DNA of 16,099 nt from Candidatus Scatomorpha merdipullorum (lineage in GTDB: Bacteria > Bacillota > Clostridia > Oscillospirales > Oscillospiraceae): contig DVJK01000193.1 of NCBI GenBank assembly GCA_018716795.1, positions 1-16,099 on the forward strand. The letters are read 5' to 3'. The position numbers were made by a program, and so were the translations under genes. The notes below the pieces were generated by a model, which saw only the letters and a program-made list of their open reading frames with translations, did no database searches and was not told where the DNA came from. Shown here in pieces: positions 5,905-13,078 of the stretch. Positions within the stretch are counted from its first letter, which is position 1. Every line of letters starts with the position of its first letter.

Positions 5905-7258
5905 TTTCCGCCCCTCCTTTTTCTGTGTCGTTTCCGTTTTCCGCGTCCGGCCTGGCTATGACCTCCGCCGTGCCGTCGCCTATGCGTATCTTTATCCCCG
6001 GCTTCACGGGCGCGGCCCGCCCGTTCTCCACCGGCACCAGCCTGCCCGACGGCGTCACGCACTCCGCCGTTTCGCCGGAGACGTTCTGCACCGCCACCTG
6101 CTGCGGATTTTTCGGGTTGCGGCGGATGTAGAGCACGGCCCTGCCCGCCTCGTCCACGTCGGCTGTGCCCAGCTGGAGGCGGAAGACCGCGCCGCCGTTG
6201 CAGGCCGGCATGTCATAGCCGCAGCCGCTCAGGCGCAGCAGGTCGAAATACGGCAGCTTCCTCCCGCAGCGCCTGCAGGTATAGTCCGTCTCCGAGCTTG
6301 CGAGCACCTCGTCTCCGCAGGGGCAGCGGACAATGTCCGCGCGCATCCGCATGAGCAGCTTCTGCCACTCGGCCTCCGTGGAGCGCAGGTTGGGGTTGAA
6401 GAGCACCTCGCGGCTGAATTCCCTCAAAAAGGCGTCCTTCATATACGAGGGCAGCTCCGGCCAGACGAGGCCGATATTCTTGTGTATCCCGCGCACGGGC
6501 GCGTTTCGCTTGTCCTCCGGGTCGAGCAGGAATATGGGCTCGTAGCCGTAGAGCTTGGCCTCCACGCTCGGCGTCAGGCAGGGTACGAGATAGCGGCTGC
6601 CCTCCAGAGGATGGGTGAGGCAGAGCGTGAGGAAAATAATTACGGCGAGCGAGAAACGGTCCGTGGCGGTGCTCGGCCGCGCCTCCCCGCGCACTATTTC
6701 CGGCGCCATGTAGCGCGGCTTGCCGAGGACGCCCGTGTTCGTACCCGTGGGCGCGACATTATCGTTGTCGCAGATGAGGACGCGCCCGCTCCTCGGGTCA
6801 ATAAAAAAGTTTCCGTCGTTGAGGTCCTGATAGCTGCACCCTTTGTTGTGCAGCACGCGGAAGGCGGCGACAATCTGGAGCGCGGCGTCCACCGCGGTGC
6901 GCATGGAGGCGAACCTGACGCAGCCGGCCAGGAAGGCGCTCAGCTCCTCGAAGCCCTCCGGACGGAGCTCCATTATATAGCCAAAGGTCTCTCCCACCGG
7001 CGTGGAAACGGGCACGACGAGGTCCTGAGGCCACAAAAACTCCGCGCTGGGGCTTCCGCGCTGTATATTGCTTTTCAGATTGGAATAAAAAGCTTTCGGA
7101 TTGGCTATTGCGCCCGGCTTGTATATCTTCATCGCTTTGGGCCGGCCGTTGTACCTGACTTTGTACACATATCCCTGTCCGCCGGCGCCGAGCAGTTTCT
7201 CAATCTCCGCCTCCGCGCCGTAAAGCGTCTCGGCGCGGCTCCCCGGTTTGAACTCCAT
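5891..7258 (-). CDS. Atypical Ser/Thr protein kinase with zinc ribbon
   Basis: A 455-residue Hanks-type kinase, first gene of the operon. The glycine loop GAGGQGYVYKV (24-34) and lysine K44 (AMKIYK) are followed by a catalytic loop reading YQDLNDGN in place of HRDLKPxN (D145, N150 kept, His to Tyr), a metal loop CDNDN in place of DFG (D164), and APE (185-187). After the kinase fold come a zinc ribbon (C312, C314, C328, C331) and a beta-rich C-terminus ending PVKPGIKIRIGDG that faintly recalls an FHA domain. There is no transmembrane helix, so it should be cytosolic, tethered if at all through the membrane adaptors. The YQD and CDND signatures are, as far as I recall, normal for TerY-associated kinases, so I expect activity. 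Start at ATG 7258 with an AGGGGTG ribosome site. Confidence 0.9.
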   Translation of the reverse strand: MEFKPGSRAETLYGAEAEIEKLLGAGGQGYVYKVRYNGRPKAMKIYKPGAIANPKAFYSNLKSNIQRGSPSAEFLWPQDLVVPVSTPVGETFGYIMELRPEGFEELSAFLAGCVRFASMRTAVDAALQIVAAFRVLHNKGCSYQDLNDGNFFIDPRSGRVLICDNDNVAPTGTNTGVLGKPRYMAPEIVRGEARPSTATDRFSLAVIIFLTLCLTHPLEGSRYLVPCLTPSVEAKLYGYEPIFLLDPEDKRNAPVRGIHKNIGLVWPELPSYMKDAFLREFSREVLFNPNLRSTEAEWQKLLMRMRADIVRCPCGDEVLASSETDYTCRRCGRKLPYFDLLRLSGCGYDMPACNGGAVFRLQLGTADVDEAGRAVLYIRRNPKNPQQVAVQNVSGETAECVTPSGRLVPVENGRAAPVKPGIKIRIGDGTAEVIARPDAENGNDTEKGGAENEHQ

Positions 7259-7287
7259 TTTCTCACCCCTGCCCCATATTTGTTGAA

Positions 7288-7317
7288 ATTATATCATATA
7301 TAGGGATGAGAGCGCAA
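7288..7317 (-). promoter_or_regulatory. Promoter of the kinase/vWA/phosphatase operon
   Basis: On the minus strand a perfect extended -10, TGATATAAT (hexamer at 7288-7293), with a weak -35 TTGCGC (7312-7317) at an 18-base spacing. The predicted start is about 20-25 bases before the kinase ATG at 7258. The extended -10 can compensate for the poor -35. Confidence 0.65.
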
Positions 7318-7370
7318 TTATTATTGTTCCAAAGCGAGAAAAATTAGACGTGAGCTTTTAAATAATCCGA

Positions 7371-7382
7371 AAAGGCGCCTTT
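7371..7382. promoter_or_regulatory. 12-bp palindrome in the divergent region
   Basis: AAAGGCGCCTTT is a perfect palindrome between the divergent promoters of the kinase operon and the DeoR-family gene. It could be an operator for either. No T tract follows, so it does not look like a terminator. Confidence 0.3.
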
Positions 7383-7435
7383 CCCGCGTCCTGCGCCGCT
7401 CCCACAGATTCATTGTGCTGTTTATGTTATGTCCG

Positions 7436-7464
7436 TTGATATTTAACAAGTTATATGTTATATT
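7436..7464 (+). promoter_or_regulatory. Promoter of the DeoR-family regulator gene
   Basis: TTGATA (7436-7441), a 17-base spacer, then TATATT (7459-7464). The spacer contains TAAC AA GTTA, a short inverted repeat that would suit autoregulation. A start near 7471 lies downstream of the first ATG of the open frame (7415), which supports the internal start at 7514. Confidence 0.65.
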
Positions 7465-7513
7465 TTTTCTGAAAAGCCTCAAAGAAAGGTGGCAGCGCAT
7501 TCGCGCGGAATAT

Positions 7514-8281
7514 ATGATGAGAGCTGTAAGGCTTAAACAAATGGAGCAGCTTATTGCCGAAAAGGATTTTGTAAGCATCGCGGAGCTGTGCAACACGTTC
7601 GAAATTCATCCAAACACAGCCAGAGCGGATATAAAAGAGCTCGTGGACCGCGGAATAGTGGAGAAAAAATACGGCGGCGTTTCATACATACAAAACCGCC
7701 TGCCCGAGGGATACCATGAAACGCGAACAAGGCTGAACGAGACCGGCAAGGAGGCGATAGGCCGCAGGGCCGCTTCCTTCCTTGAAGAGGGTGACATTAT
7801 TTTCGTCGACGCCGGGACCACAACCTCGCACCTCTTTGACAACGCATCCGGACTGCCAGAAAATCTCACTGTAATTACAAACAATCTGGAGATAATAAAC
7901 AAGGTTTTTCGCGATACAAAGTACACAATTTACGTCTTACCCGGAAAGGGCGACCGGCAGCTGAACTCTTTCACCGGCACGGAAACCGTCGACAGCCTGA
8001 GGACCTACAATATTCGCAAGGCGTTTATCGGCACAAGGGGCATCTCGCCCAAGGGCGATCTGTCCAGCTCCTCCAGCCTGGACACCAAAATGAAAAGCAC
8101 CGTTATCGATATAAGCGACGAGGTCATACTCATGGCCGGCTCCGACAAGGTGAAAAGCTCCGCCATGATAAATTTTGCCAGCCTGGACCGGATAGACTGC
8201 TGGATATGCGACGAAGCAAACGAGGACGTGCGCGCCCTGGCGGAGAAGCACCATGTTAAACTCGTAGAATCTAACAAGTGA
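7514..8281 (+). CDS. DeoR-family transcriptional regulator
   Basis: A 255-residue repressor-type regulator, cytosolic. An N-terminal helix-turn-helix (about 5-60: RLKQMEQLIAEK, IAELCNTFEIHPNTARADIKEL) binds DNA. The C-terminal DeoRC sensor fold carries DAGTTTSHL, the GTRGISPKGDL loop and AGSDKVKSSAMINFASLDRID, all typical; these proteins sense phosphorylated sugars or related metabolites. The reading frame is open back to 7415, but the promoter at 7436-7464 and normal family length favour ATG 7514 (or 7517). The ribosome site is weak: GCGGAA is near, and AAAGGTGG is about 20 bases away. No sugar gene lies next to it; its usual operon partner is absent, and 280 non-coding bases follow. Codon use looks more AT-rich than in neighbours. 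Its target may be itself, the orphan promoter at 8329, or genes elsewhere. Confidence 0.85.
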   Translation: MMRAVRLKQMEQLIAEKDFVSIAELCNTFEIHPNTARADIKELVDRGIVEKKYGGVSYIQNRLPEGYHETRTRLNETGKEAIGRRAASFLEEGDIIFVDAGTTTSHLFDNASGLPENLTVITNNLEIINKVFRDTKYTIYVLPGKGDRQLNSFTGTETVDSLRTYNIRKAFIGTRGISPKGDLSSSSSLDTKMKSTVIDISDEVILMAGSDKVKSSAMINFASLDRIDCWICDEANEDVRALAEKHHVKLVESNK

Positions 8282-8328
8282 TTTTTGTGGAATCTTATCA
8301 AATCAACAGTAATATCACAATATTGCAC

Positions 8329-8357
8329 TTGACAAATAACAATTCTCCTGCTAATCT
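8329..8357 (+). promoter_or_regulatory. Strong orphan promoter
   Basis: A perfect -35 TTGACA (8329-8334), a 17-base spacer and TAATCT (8352-8357). Start expected near 8364. Just upstream, AATAT CACA ATATT (8311-8324) is a symmetric site that could be an operator. No gene on this strand begins between here and the convergent gene at 8567. Confidence 0.7.
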
Positions 8358-8363
8358 GTAATT

Positions 8364-8553
8364 GCATTCGGGCCAAATATCACGCCGCCTGCAACATTTT
8401 GCCGTATTGCCCGCAAGCAGTTCGTGTTATTTGGTGAAATACATTTAACAGGAGGATAGGAGCGGCGCCCTGCCTGAGGCACACCATTTCTCGGCGCAGC
8501 CACTTCATATCCGTAATTTAACAATCCCGCTCTGAATTAACAGAGCGGGATTG
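8364..8553 (+). ncRNA. Putative structured RNA or orphan leader
   Basis: A segment of about 190 bases delimited by the promoter at 8329-8357 and a terminator hairpin at 8522-8553. It begins with a long foldable element: 8373-8384 pairs with 8423-8434 (12 bp, one U-U mismatch), 8389-8392 pairs with 8417-8420 and 8399-8402 pairs with 8413-8416, leaving a 10-base loop. AGGAGG follows at 8449-8454, but no ATG, GTG or TTG frame of useful length comes after it. It may be a small RNA, or the leader of a gene that has been lost. The family is not recognised. Confidence 0.4.
8522..8553. terminator. Bidirectional terminator hairpin
   Basis: A perfect 13-bp stem, CAATCCCGCTCTG / CAGAGCGGGATTG, with an AATTAA loop. 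It starts 13 bases past the stop of the convergent SLH gene (8567, minus) and closes the plus-strand transcript from 8329. T tracts are short on both sides. Confidence 0.7.
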
Positions 8554-8566
8554 CCGTATTATTTCC

Positions 8567-10393
8567 TCAAAACTCCACAAAATACGAGCTCGCAAGGGCT
8601 ATTTCGACGGTGAACCAGGCGTCGGAGGGGACGTCCTGCCAGGCGGGCGGGGAGACGGGGCGGCCGGTCTCGAGGCTCCGGCCCAGGAGGGCGTTCATGA
8701 CCTTCACGGCCTCGGCACGGGTTATCCCGTCGCCCGGGTGGAAGCCGCCGTCTGGATAGCCGCTTATGATGCCCGCCTTCGCCGCGGCGTTTATATAGGC
8801 GCGCTGAGGCGAGTACGCCACGTCGTTGAAGCGGTCGGGGCCGTAGTCCGGCTCGAGCCCCGAGGCGCGCGCCGCGAGCGTGACAAACTCGGCGCGCGTG
8901 ATGTACTCGTCCGGATAAAAGCGCCCGTCCGCGCGCGGCTCGGCGACGCCGGCGCCGGCCAGGAGCGTCACCGCGTCGTAATACCAGCTCCCGCGCTGCA
9001 CATCGGCGAAGTCTCCGCGCTCGTCAAGCGACTCGCGGCTCTCCTCGGTCAGGCAGCGGTAAAACATGCTGGCCGCCTCGGCGCGCGTTATGCCGTCGCC
9101 GGGTGCGAAAATGCCCTCGCCACGCCCCTCCATGTACGCCGGGCCGGTTCCGGCGGCCAGGCTGGCGAAGGGCTCGGGCGAGAGCAGCAGCGTCACGGTC
9201 TCGTCTTCAATTATAAGCTCAAAATCGTCGGGACCGAAGCTCGCGCTCACCTCCCGGCCGTTTGAGCTGGCGTAAGCCTCGAAGCCCAGCAGCTCGTCCG
9301 GCGGGATGTGCCTGTTCGAATGCTCCGCACCCGCGTCGGCCTCGCTGGTGCAGTTGGCGACGGCGTAGTAGAGGTTCCGCTCCGTCCAGCCGCTGCCGGC
9401 GTAGTCCTCGTTGCCGCGGCCGTTTTCGCCCTTCAGGCGTATGCGGAGCGTGGCGGGATCTATCGCGCCGCACTGCCGTTCCACCGCCTCCACGAGCGCG
9501 CCGTCCGCGTTGGAGATATACACCACGCTCCCCTCGTGCTCCGTCACGCGCGCGTAGGATGCGCGAAGCTGCGCGTCGCCGTAAATCCGCGTGCCCTCGT
9601 CCGCCGGCTCGCCGTCCAGAAGCCAGCCGGTGAAGGACGCGCCCGCCTGCGCCGGCGGCTCCGGCAGCGTACCCAGCGCCGAGCCCGCCTCGAGTATGCG
9701 CATGGCGACGGTCTCGTCCGCCACGCTGAAGGTGACCGTGCAGGGGCCGGAAACGCCGCGCGAAGAGACCTGCCTATTTATGTTAAAGGGGATTTCGACG
9801 TTTCCCCTGGCACTTTCTTTTGTATAAGTGAGCCGCAGCGTACCCGGAAGCTGCTCATACTCCCCGGCGAGCTCCGCAAAGAAGCCCAAGGCGTCCCGTT
9901 CGAGCACCTCGGGCTCTCCTCCCTCGGGCGTAAATATGAGCCCGGTGAGCTCTATGTCCTCGTCGACGGCGACGCCGCCGGAATACAAAAGCTTGAGCGC
10001 CTCGTCATGGCTTACCCGGAGCTCCGTGACCGGTGCCAGGACTCCGCCGACGGTGATTGTAAAGGTGACATTTTTGTTTATTCCGCCGCGCCAGGTCCAT
10101 TTCGCGTAATTATCCTGCTTGAAAAGGTTTTCTATGAGGTTCACGTCCGTCTGGACGTCAAGCACGTATGCCGGCGGTGTGAGGGTTACGCTCATCTCGT
10201 TTACGGCGCGAGACGCGTCCGAAACTTCGTACGTGTAAAGCGTCCTGTTATTGATATCGACAAAAATAAAAGCCGCCCTCGCGGCGACCTTGGCATCATC
10301 ATATTCAACATGCGCGAACCCATCCGCGCACGCCGGTGCGCAGAAGCAGCTCACAAGCATCAGGCAAACCAAAATTCGTGCAATTTGCCTCAT
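8567..10393 (-). CDS. Secreted SLH-domain cell-wall protein
   Basis: A 608-residue exported protein. It has a signal peptide (ARILVCLMLVSCFCAPACA, cleavage likely after ACA) and then several beta-rich modules of unclear family. One stretch, MRILEAGSALGTLPEPPAQ to GWLLDGEPADEGTRIYGD, resembles the Listeria-Bacteroides (InlB B-type) repeat. The C-terminal 180 residues carry three S-layer homology motifs, seen as FAPGDGITRAEAASMFYR, FYPDEYITRAEFVTLAAR and FHPGDGITRAEAVKVMNAL. SLH domains anchor proteins non-covalently to pyruvylated wall polymers. I take ATG 10393 as start; a GTG at 10402 is also in frame, but AAGGAC lies too close to it. No clear promoter was found upstream. The gene converges on the plus-strand DeoR unit and shares its terminator. 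Ligand or substrate is unknown. Confidence 0.88.
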   Translation of the reverse strand: MRQIARILVCLMLVSCFCAPACADGFAHVEYDDAKVAARAAFIFVDINNRTLYTYEVSDASRAVNEMSVTLTPPAYVLDVQTDVNLIENLFKQDNYAKWTWRGGINKNVTFTITVGGVLAPVTELRVSHDEALKLLYSGGVAVDEDIELTGLIFTPEGGEPEVLERDALGFFAELAGEYEQLPGTLRLTYTKESARGNVEIPFNINRQVSSRGVSGPCTVTFSVADETVAMRILEAGSALGTLPEPPAQAGASFTGWLLDGEPADEGTRIYGDAQLRASYARVTEHEGSVVYISNADGALVEAVERQCGAIDPATLRIRLKGENGRGNEDYAGSGWTERNLYYAVANCTSEADAGAEHSNRHIPPDELLGFEAYASSNGREVSASFGPDDFELIIEDETVTLLLSPEPFASLAAGTGPAYMEGRGEGIFAPGDGITRAEAASMFYRCLTEESRESLDERGDFADVQRGSWYYDAVTLLAGAGVAEPRADGRFYPDEYITRAEFVTLAARASGLEPDYGPDRFNDVAYSPQRAYINAAAKAGIISGYPDGGFHPGDGITRAEAVKVMNALLGRSLETGRPVSPPAWQDVPSDAWFTVEIALASSYFVEF

Positions 10394-10532
10394 AGAACTC
10401 ACCCGTCCTTTTTTGAATTTTTTATTTTGGCATACCCTATGCGCCGGGCTTTTTCAGGGAATCGTGACTACATCTGCCGCAATTTCATCCGCTTCCCGTC
10501 AATCGTCCGCGCTCGTTCATCTATAATTTTCC

Positions 10533-10562
10533 AAAAAGAGGAGCCGCAAGGCTCCTCTTTTT
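10533..10562 (-). terminator. Terminator of the AbfD-like operon
   Basis: A perfect 13-bp stem pairs 10533-10545 with 10550-10562 (AAAAAGAGGAGCC / GGCTCCTCTTTTT) around a four-base loop. It lies 10 bases after the stop codon of the minus-strand gene ending at 10573 and supplies its own U tract, so it is a clear intrinsic terminator. Its symmetry means it could also act on the other strand. Confidence 0.9.
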
Positions 10563-10572
10563 GCTTATTTGC

Positions 10573-12117
10573 TCAGTCGGCCTTGGGGAGGTCCTTGAAG
10601 TCGCAGATGCGGCCTTCGCGTTCGCCGATGCTGTCGATGATGGCATCGCGTTTTTCGGCGTCCTTCTCAATTCCGGTTGCGGCCTTGACTATGTTCTGCA
10701 GGTGCTTCCAGTCTGTGAAGCTGCGGGCCATGACGGTCGAGGCCTCCTGGTTGCCGCCGCCGTGCAGGGCCATGGCGGACCAGTTCGAGCCGCGGACCAT
10801 GTGCTCTATAAAGCGCGTGGCGCGCAGGCGGTCGAAGGCGTCATACTCCGGATTGCCGGGGTTGAAGGCCCTCTGGACAATCGCGCCGACGCCCTCGGAG
10901 CGCATATCGAGCTCGGACGGGGCGGTCTCGCCGAAGCCGGCGATTATGTCGCGAGCGTAGCGCATGGCCTCAAACGGCGCCTTGGTGCAGGTGTATTTGC
11001 AGGTGTGCGACATGAGCGGATTCGGAATCCAGAAGCCGCTCGGATGCTTGAAGCCCTCGGTGCCGGCCGCGAGGGACAGGCCGTAGACCGTCTCGGCGGT
11101 CATCGCCATCTCGGTCAGCTTCGTGCGGATGTGGCCCGCCTTGTTGACGCCGACCATGTCCGCGATAAGGCTGGACGCGCCGCACAGCGCCGTGCAGCCG
11201 CCGGCCTTGCAGCCGCCGGCGGTCAGGCGGTGGACCGCGGTGAAGTAGCTCAGCAGGCGTCCGACATACGGCGTCTCGCCGCACATGAACACGCGCTCAT
11301 TGGGGACGAAGACCTTGTCGAAGTACACCATGGCCTGGTGGTCGGCGTACATCTTGCCGAGGTCGATGCCCTCGATGTCGCCGCCGACCTCGAAGAAGCG
11401 CTTGTCCTGCGGGGTGCGGCCGAGGATGAAGGTCATGCCCGGGGCGTCCGCCGGGACGGCGCAGGCGACGGCGAAGTCCTTCTCATCCGGCTTCATGTTC
11501 GTCGTCGGGACTATGATGACCTCGTGCGCGAACAGTATGCCGGTCTGGTTGCACTTGAAGCCGCTTATGACGATGCCGTCCTCGCGAATCTCGTCGACGT
11601 GGACATAGCAGTCGCGGTCGGCCTGCTTGCTGGGCGGCAGGGTGCGCAGGCCCTTCGTGTCGGTGACGGTGACGGTGCAGCTCAGGTCGTTGTCCTGGAC
11701 GTACTTCAGGAAGTTCATGAAGCGCTCATAGTAATGAGTGCCCAGGTCGTGGTCCATGTCGTAGGTGCAGGGGCCGAGTCCGGCGAAGGCCTCGGAACCG
11801 GTACAGCGGTGCGTGCAGCAGCCGATGACCTCGGCCAGGGCGCGGGCCGCGCGGGTCTTGCGGTTGGCGTCCTCGGGGGACATCAGCGGCGCGTTGTAGA
11901 TGCTGACGGGGTCGCCGCTCAGATGGGACTTCGTCGTGATGAGGTCGGCCCACTTGGGATTGTGCTGGAGCTCGTAAATTTTGGAGATTGCGTTGAAGCT
12001 GGCTGCCAGGGGCGGATAGGTGGTCAGATCCTCGATTTTTTCGCCGAGGAACCAGACGTTCATGGGCTTACGGGCGCGTATGCTGTCCTGATACTGTTGC
12101 TTAGTCATAAGTGCCAT
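10573..12117 (-). CDS. 4-hydroxybutyryl-CoA dehydratase-like flavoprotein
   Basis: A 514-residue member of the HpaB/AbfD family (4-hydroxyphenylacetate 3-hydroxylase fold, FAD-binding). It carries the four [4Fe-4S] ligands of clostridial 4-hydroxybutyryl-CoA dehydratase: C101 and C105 in CTHRC, and H296 and C303 in HRLTAGGC, matching C99, C103, H292 and C299 of AbfD. The Thr of the QTG motif (T192) and K304 are also kept. It is therefore a radical dehydratase/isomerase-type enzyme rather than an oxygen-using hydroxylase. Aligned from memory, however, AbfD E257, Y296 and E455 correspond to Q261, A300 and M449, so the substrate is probably different. No CoA-transferase or butyrate gene lies nearby. 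AAAGGAGG nine bases before ATG 12117 sets the start. It follows the EFR1-type redox gene after a 142-base gap, and a terminator comes right after its stop. Confidence 0.85.
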   Translation of the reverse strand: MALMTKQQYQDSIRARKPMNVWFLGEKIEDLTTYPPLAASFNAISKIYELQHNPKWADLITTKSHLSGDPVSIYNAPLMSPEDANRKTRAARALAEVIGCCTHRCTGSEAFAGLGPCTYDMDHDLGTHYYERFMNFLKYVQDNDLSCTVTVTDTKGLRTLPPSKQADRDCYVHVDEIREDGIVISGFKCNQTGILFAHEVIIVPTTNMKPDEKDFAVACAVPADAPGMTFILGRTPQDKRFFEVGGDIEGIDLGKMYADHQAMVYFDKVFVPNERVFMCGETPYVGRLLSYFTAVHRLTAGGCKAGGCTALCGASSLIADMVGVNKAGHIRTKLTEMAMTAETVYGLSLAAGTEGFKHPSGFWIPNPLMSHTCKYTCTKAPFEAMRYARDIIAGFGETAPSELDMRSEGVGAIVQRAFNPGNPEYDAFDRLRATRFIEHMVRGSNWSAMALHGGGNQEASTVMARSFTDWKHLQNIVKAATGIEKDAEKRDAIIDSIGEREGRICDFKDLPKAD

Positions 12118-12259
12118 GGTTTTTCTCCTCCTTTTCTAAGTCCTGGTAGTGGATTTCCTCCGCGGCAAGCCGCCGCTCCTATATATGATCCATGCGTCTT
12201 GGTCTCCGGGTCAAAACCGGGCTCGAGAGCCGCACAAATCTCAGTTTTGCGCCGGAAGC

Positions 12260-13078
12260 CTAAAAGAACAGCTCCGGTTCCGCCCGGCGGGTATAGCCGA
12301 GCTCAAGCTCCTCCTTGTGGTAATTATAATTGTAGCTGTCGTAATACCGCGCCTGCTGCGGGCAGCCCTTGACGCAGGCGCCGCACTTGATGCAGATGCC
12401 GCGGTATTCCCGCACATTGTCCTCGACTATGGAGCCCATGGGGCAGAGCGAGGCGCAGAGGCCGCAGTTCGTGCAGCTTTCGTTCACCTTCGGCTTGTCC
12501 TTGAGGATGCTGACCGGCTCGCCCGCCCTGTTCTTGGGCACGTAATAGGGCCGGTAGGGCGAGCAGCCCCGGACGTCCACCGGCGTCCGCCCCTCCGAAG
12601 CCGGCTCCGGCAGGGCCGCGACGCGCTCGCCGAAGGCCTCGGCCTTCTCGATATCCGCCGCGTCCGGCCTGCCCGCGGCCAGGATGCGGGAAAAGGAGTG
12701 CTCGCCTATGAAGGCCCCGGCGGCGACGGTGACAAAGCCGTCGGCCTCCAGAAGGTCGCGCAGCTCTATAAGCGCGTCGTCAAAATCCCGGTTGCCGTAG
12801 CAGACGACGGGCACGGCCAGCGCCCCGCCGCCGGAGACGGCGCGAATGTATTTGAGCAGCACGTTCGGAACGCGCCCGGCATACACCGGCACGCCGAACA
12901 CGACGAGGTCTCCCGGCCCGAAGCCCGGCGGATTCTCTCTCCCCAAGGGCAGCGTGAAGTCCTCCTCACGCAGCTCAAATCCCCAGGCCCGGGCTATGCG
13001 CCCGGCTGCGGCCAGGACGACCTTCTTCGTCGTGCCGGTGGCGCTGAAATACATCGCGTGTACCCGTCTCTCTTCCAT
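12260..13078 (-). CDS. EFR1-type flavodoxin/2x[4Fe-4S] ferredoxin fusion
   Basis: A 272-residue cytosolic electron carrier. The N-terminal flavodoxin-like domain binds FMN; the phosphate loop reads YFSATGTTKKV (10-20), followed by VVFGVPVYAGRVP (59-71). The C-terminal part holds two [4Fe-4S] motifs, C202-C205-C208-C212 followed by P, and C229-C232-C235-C239 followed by P. This is the usual EFR1-family layout. GGGAGG just before ATG 13078 sets the start; the longer open frame lacks a ribosome site. It is the first gene of a two-gene unit with the AbfD-like flavoprotein, so it could deliver or adjust electrons for that enzyme; this is inference from order only. The promoter lies far upstream at 13351-13379. 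The tail after residue 244 is Tyr-rich and unusual. Confidence 0.87.
   Translation of the reverse strand: MEERRVHAMYFSATGTTKKVVLAAAGRIARAWGFELREEDFTLPLGRENPPGFGPGDLVVFGVPVYAGRVPNVLLKYIRAVSGGGALAVPVVCYGNRDFDDALIELRDLLEADGFVTVAAGAFIGEHSFSRILAAGRPDAADIEKAEAFGERVAALPEPASEGRTPVDVRGCSPYRPYYVPKNRAGEPVSILKDKPKVNESCTNCGLCASLCPMGSIVEDNVREYRGICIKCGACVKGCPQQARYYDSYNYNYHKEELELGYTRRAEPELFF

Noticed and set aside
5858..7303. Plus-strand open frame of 481 codons opposite the kinase gene
   Set aside because: The kinase motifs on the minus strand are clear; the plus frame has no recognisable domain and runs through the kinase promoter.
7415..7513. N-terminal extension of the DeoR-family protein from an ATG at 7415
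   Set aside because: The -35 and -10 elements at 7436-7464 lie inside it, the added residues are hydrophobic and unlike the family, and normal family length starts at 7514.
9308..10960. Plus-strand open frame of 550 codons opposite the SLH gene
   Set aside because: The minus strand encodes a signal peptide and three SLH motifs. The plus frame runs across the SLH start, its upstream region and the AbfD-like terminator, which no real gene would do.
10573..12117. Annotation as 4-hydroxyphenylacetate 3-monooxygenase (HpaB)
   Set aside because: The four [4Fe-4S] ligands of the dehydratase branch are present, and an oxygen-using hydroxylase makes little sense in a strict anaerobe.
10561..12372. 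Plus-strand open frame of 603 codons opposite the AbfD-like gene
   Set aside because: It is a mirror of a GC-rich gene: low-complexity Ala/Val/Asp composition, no ribosome site and no motif.
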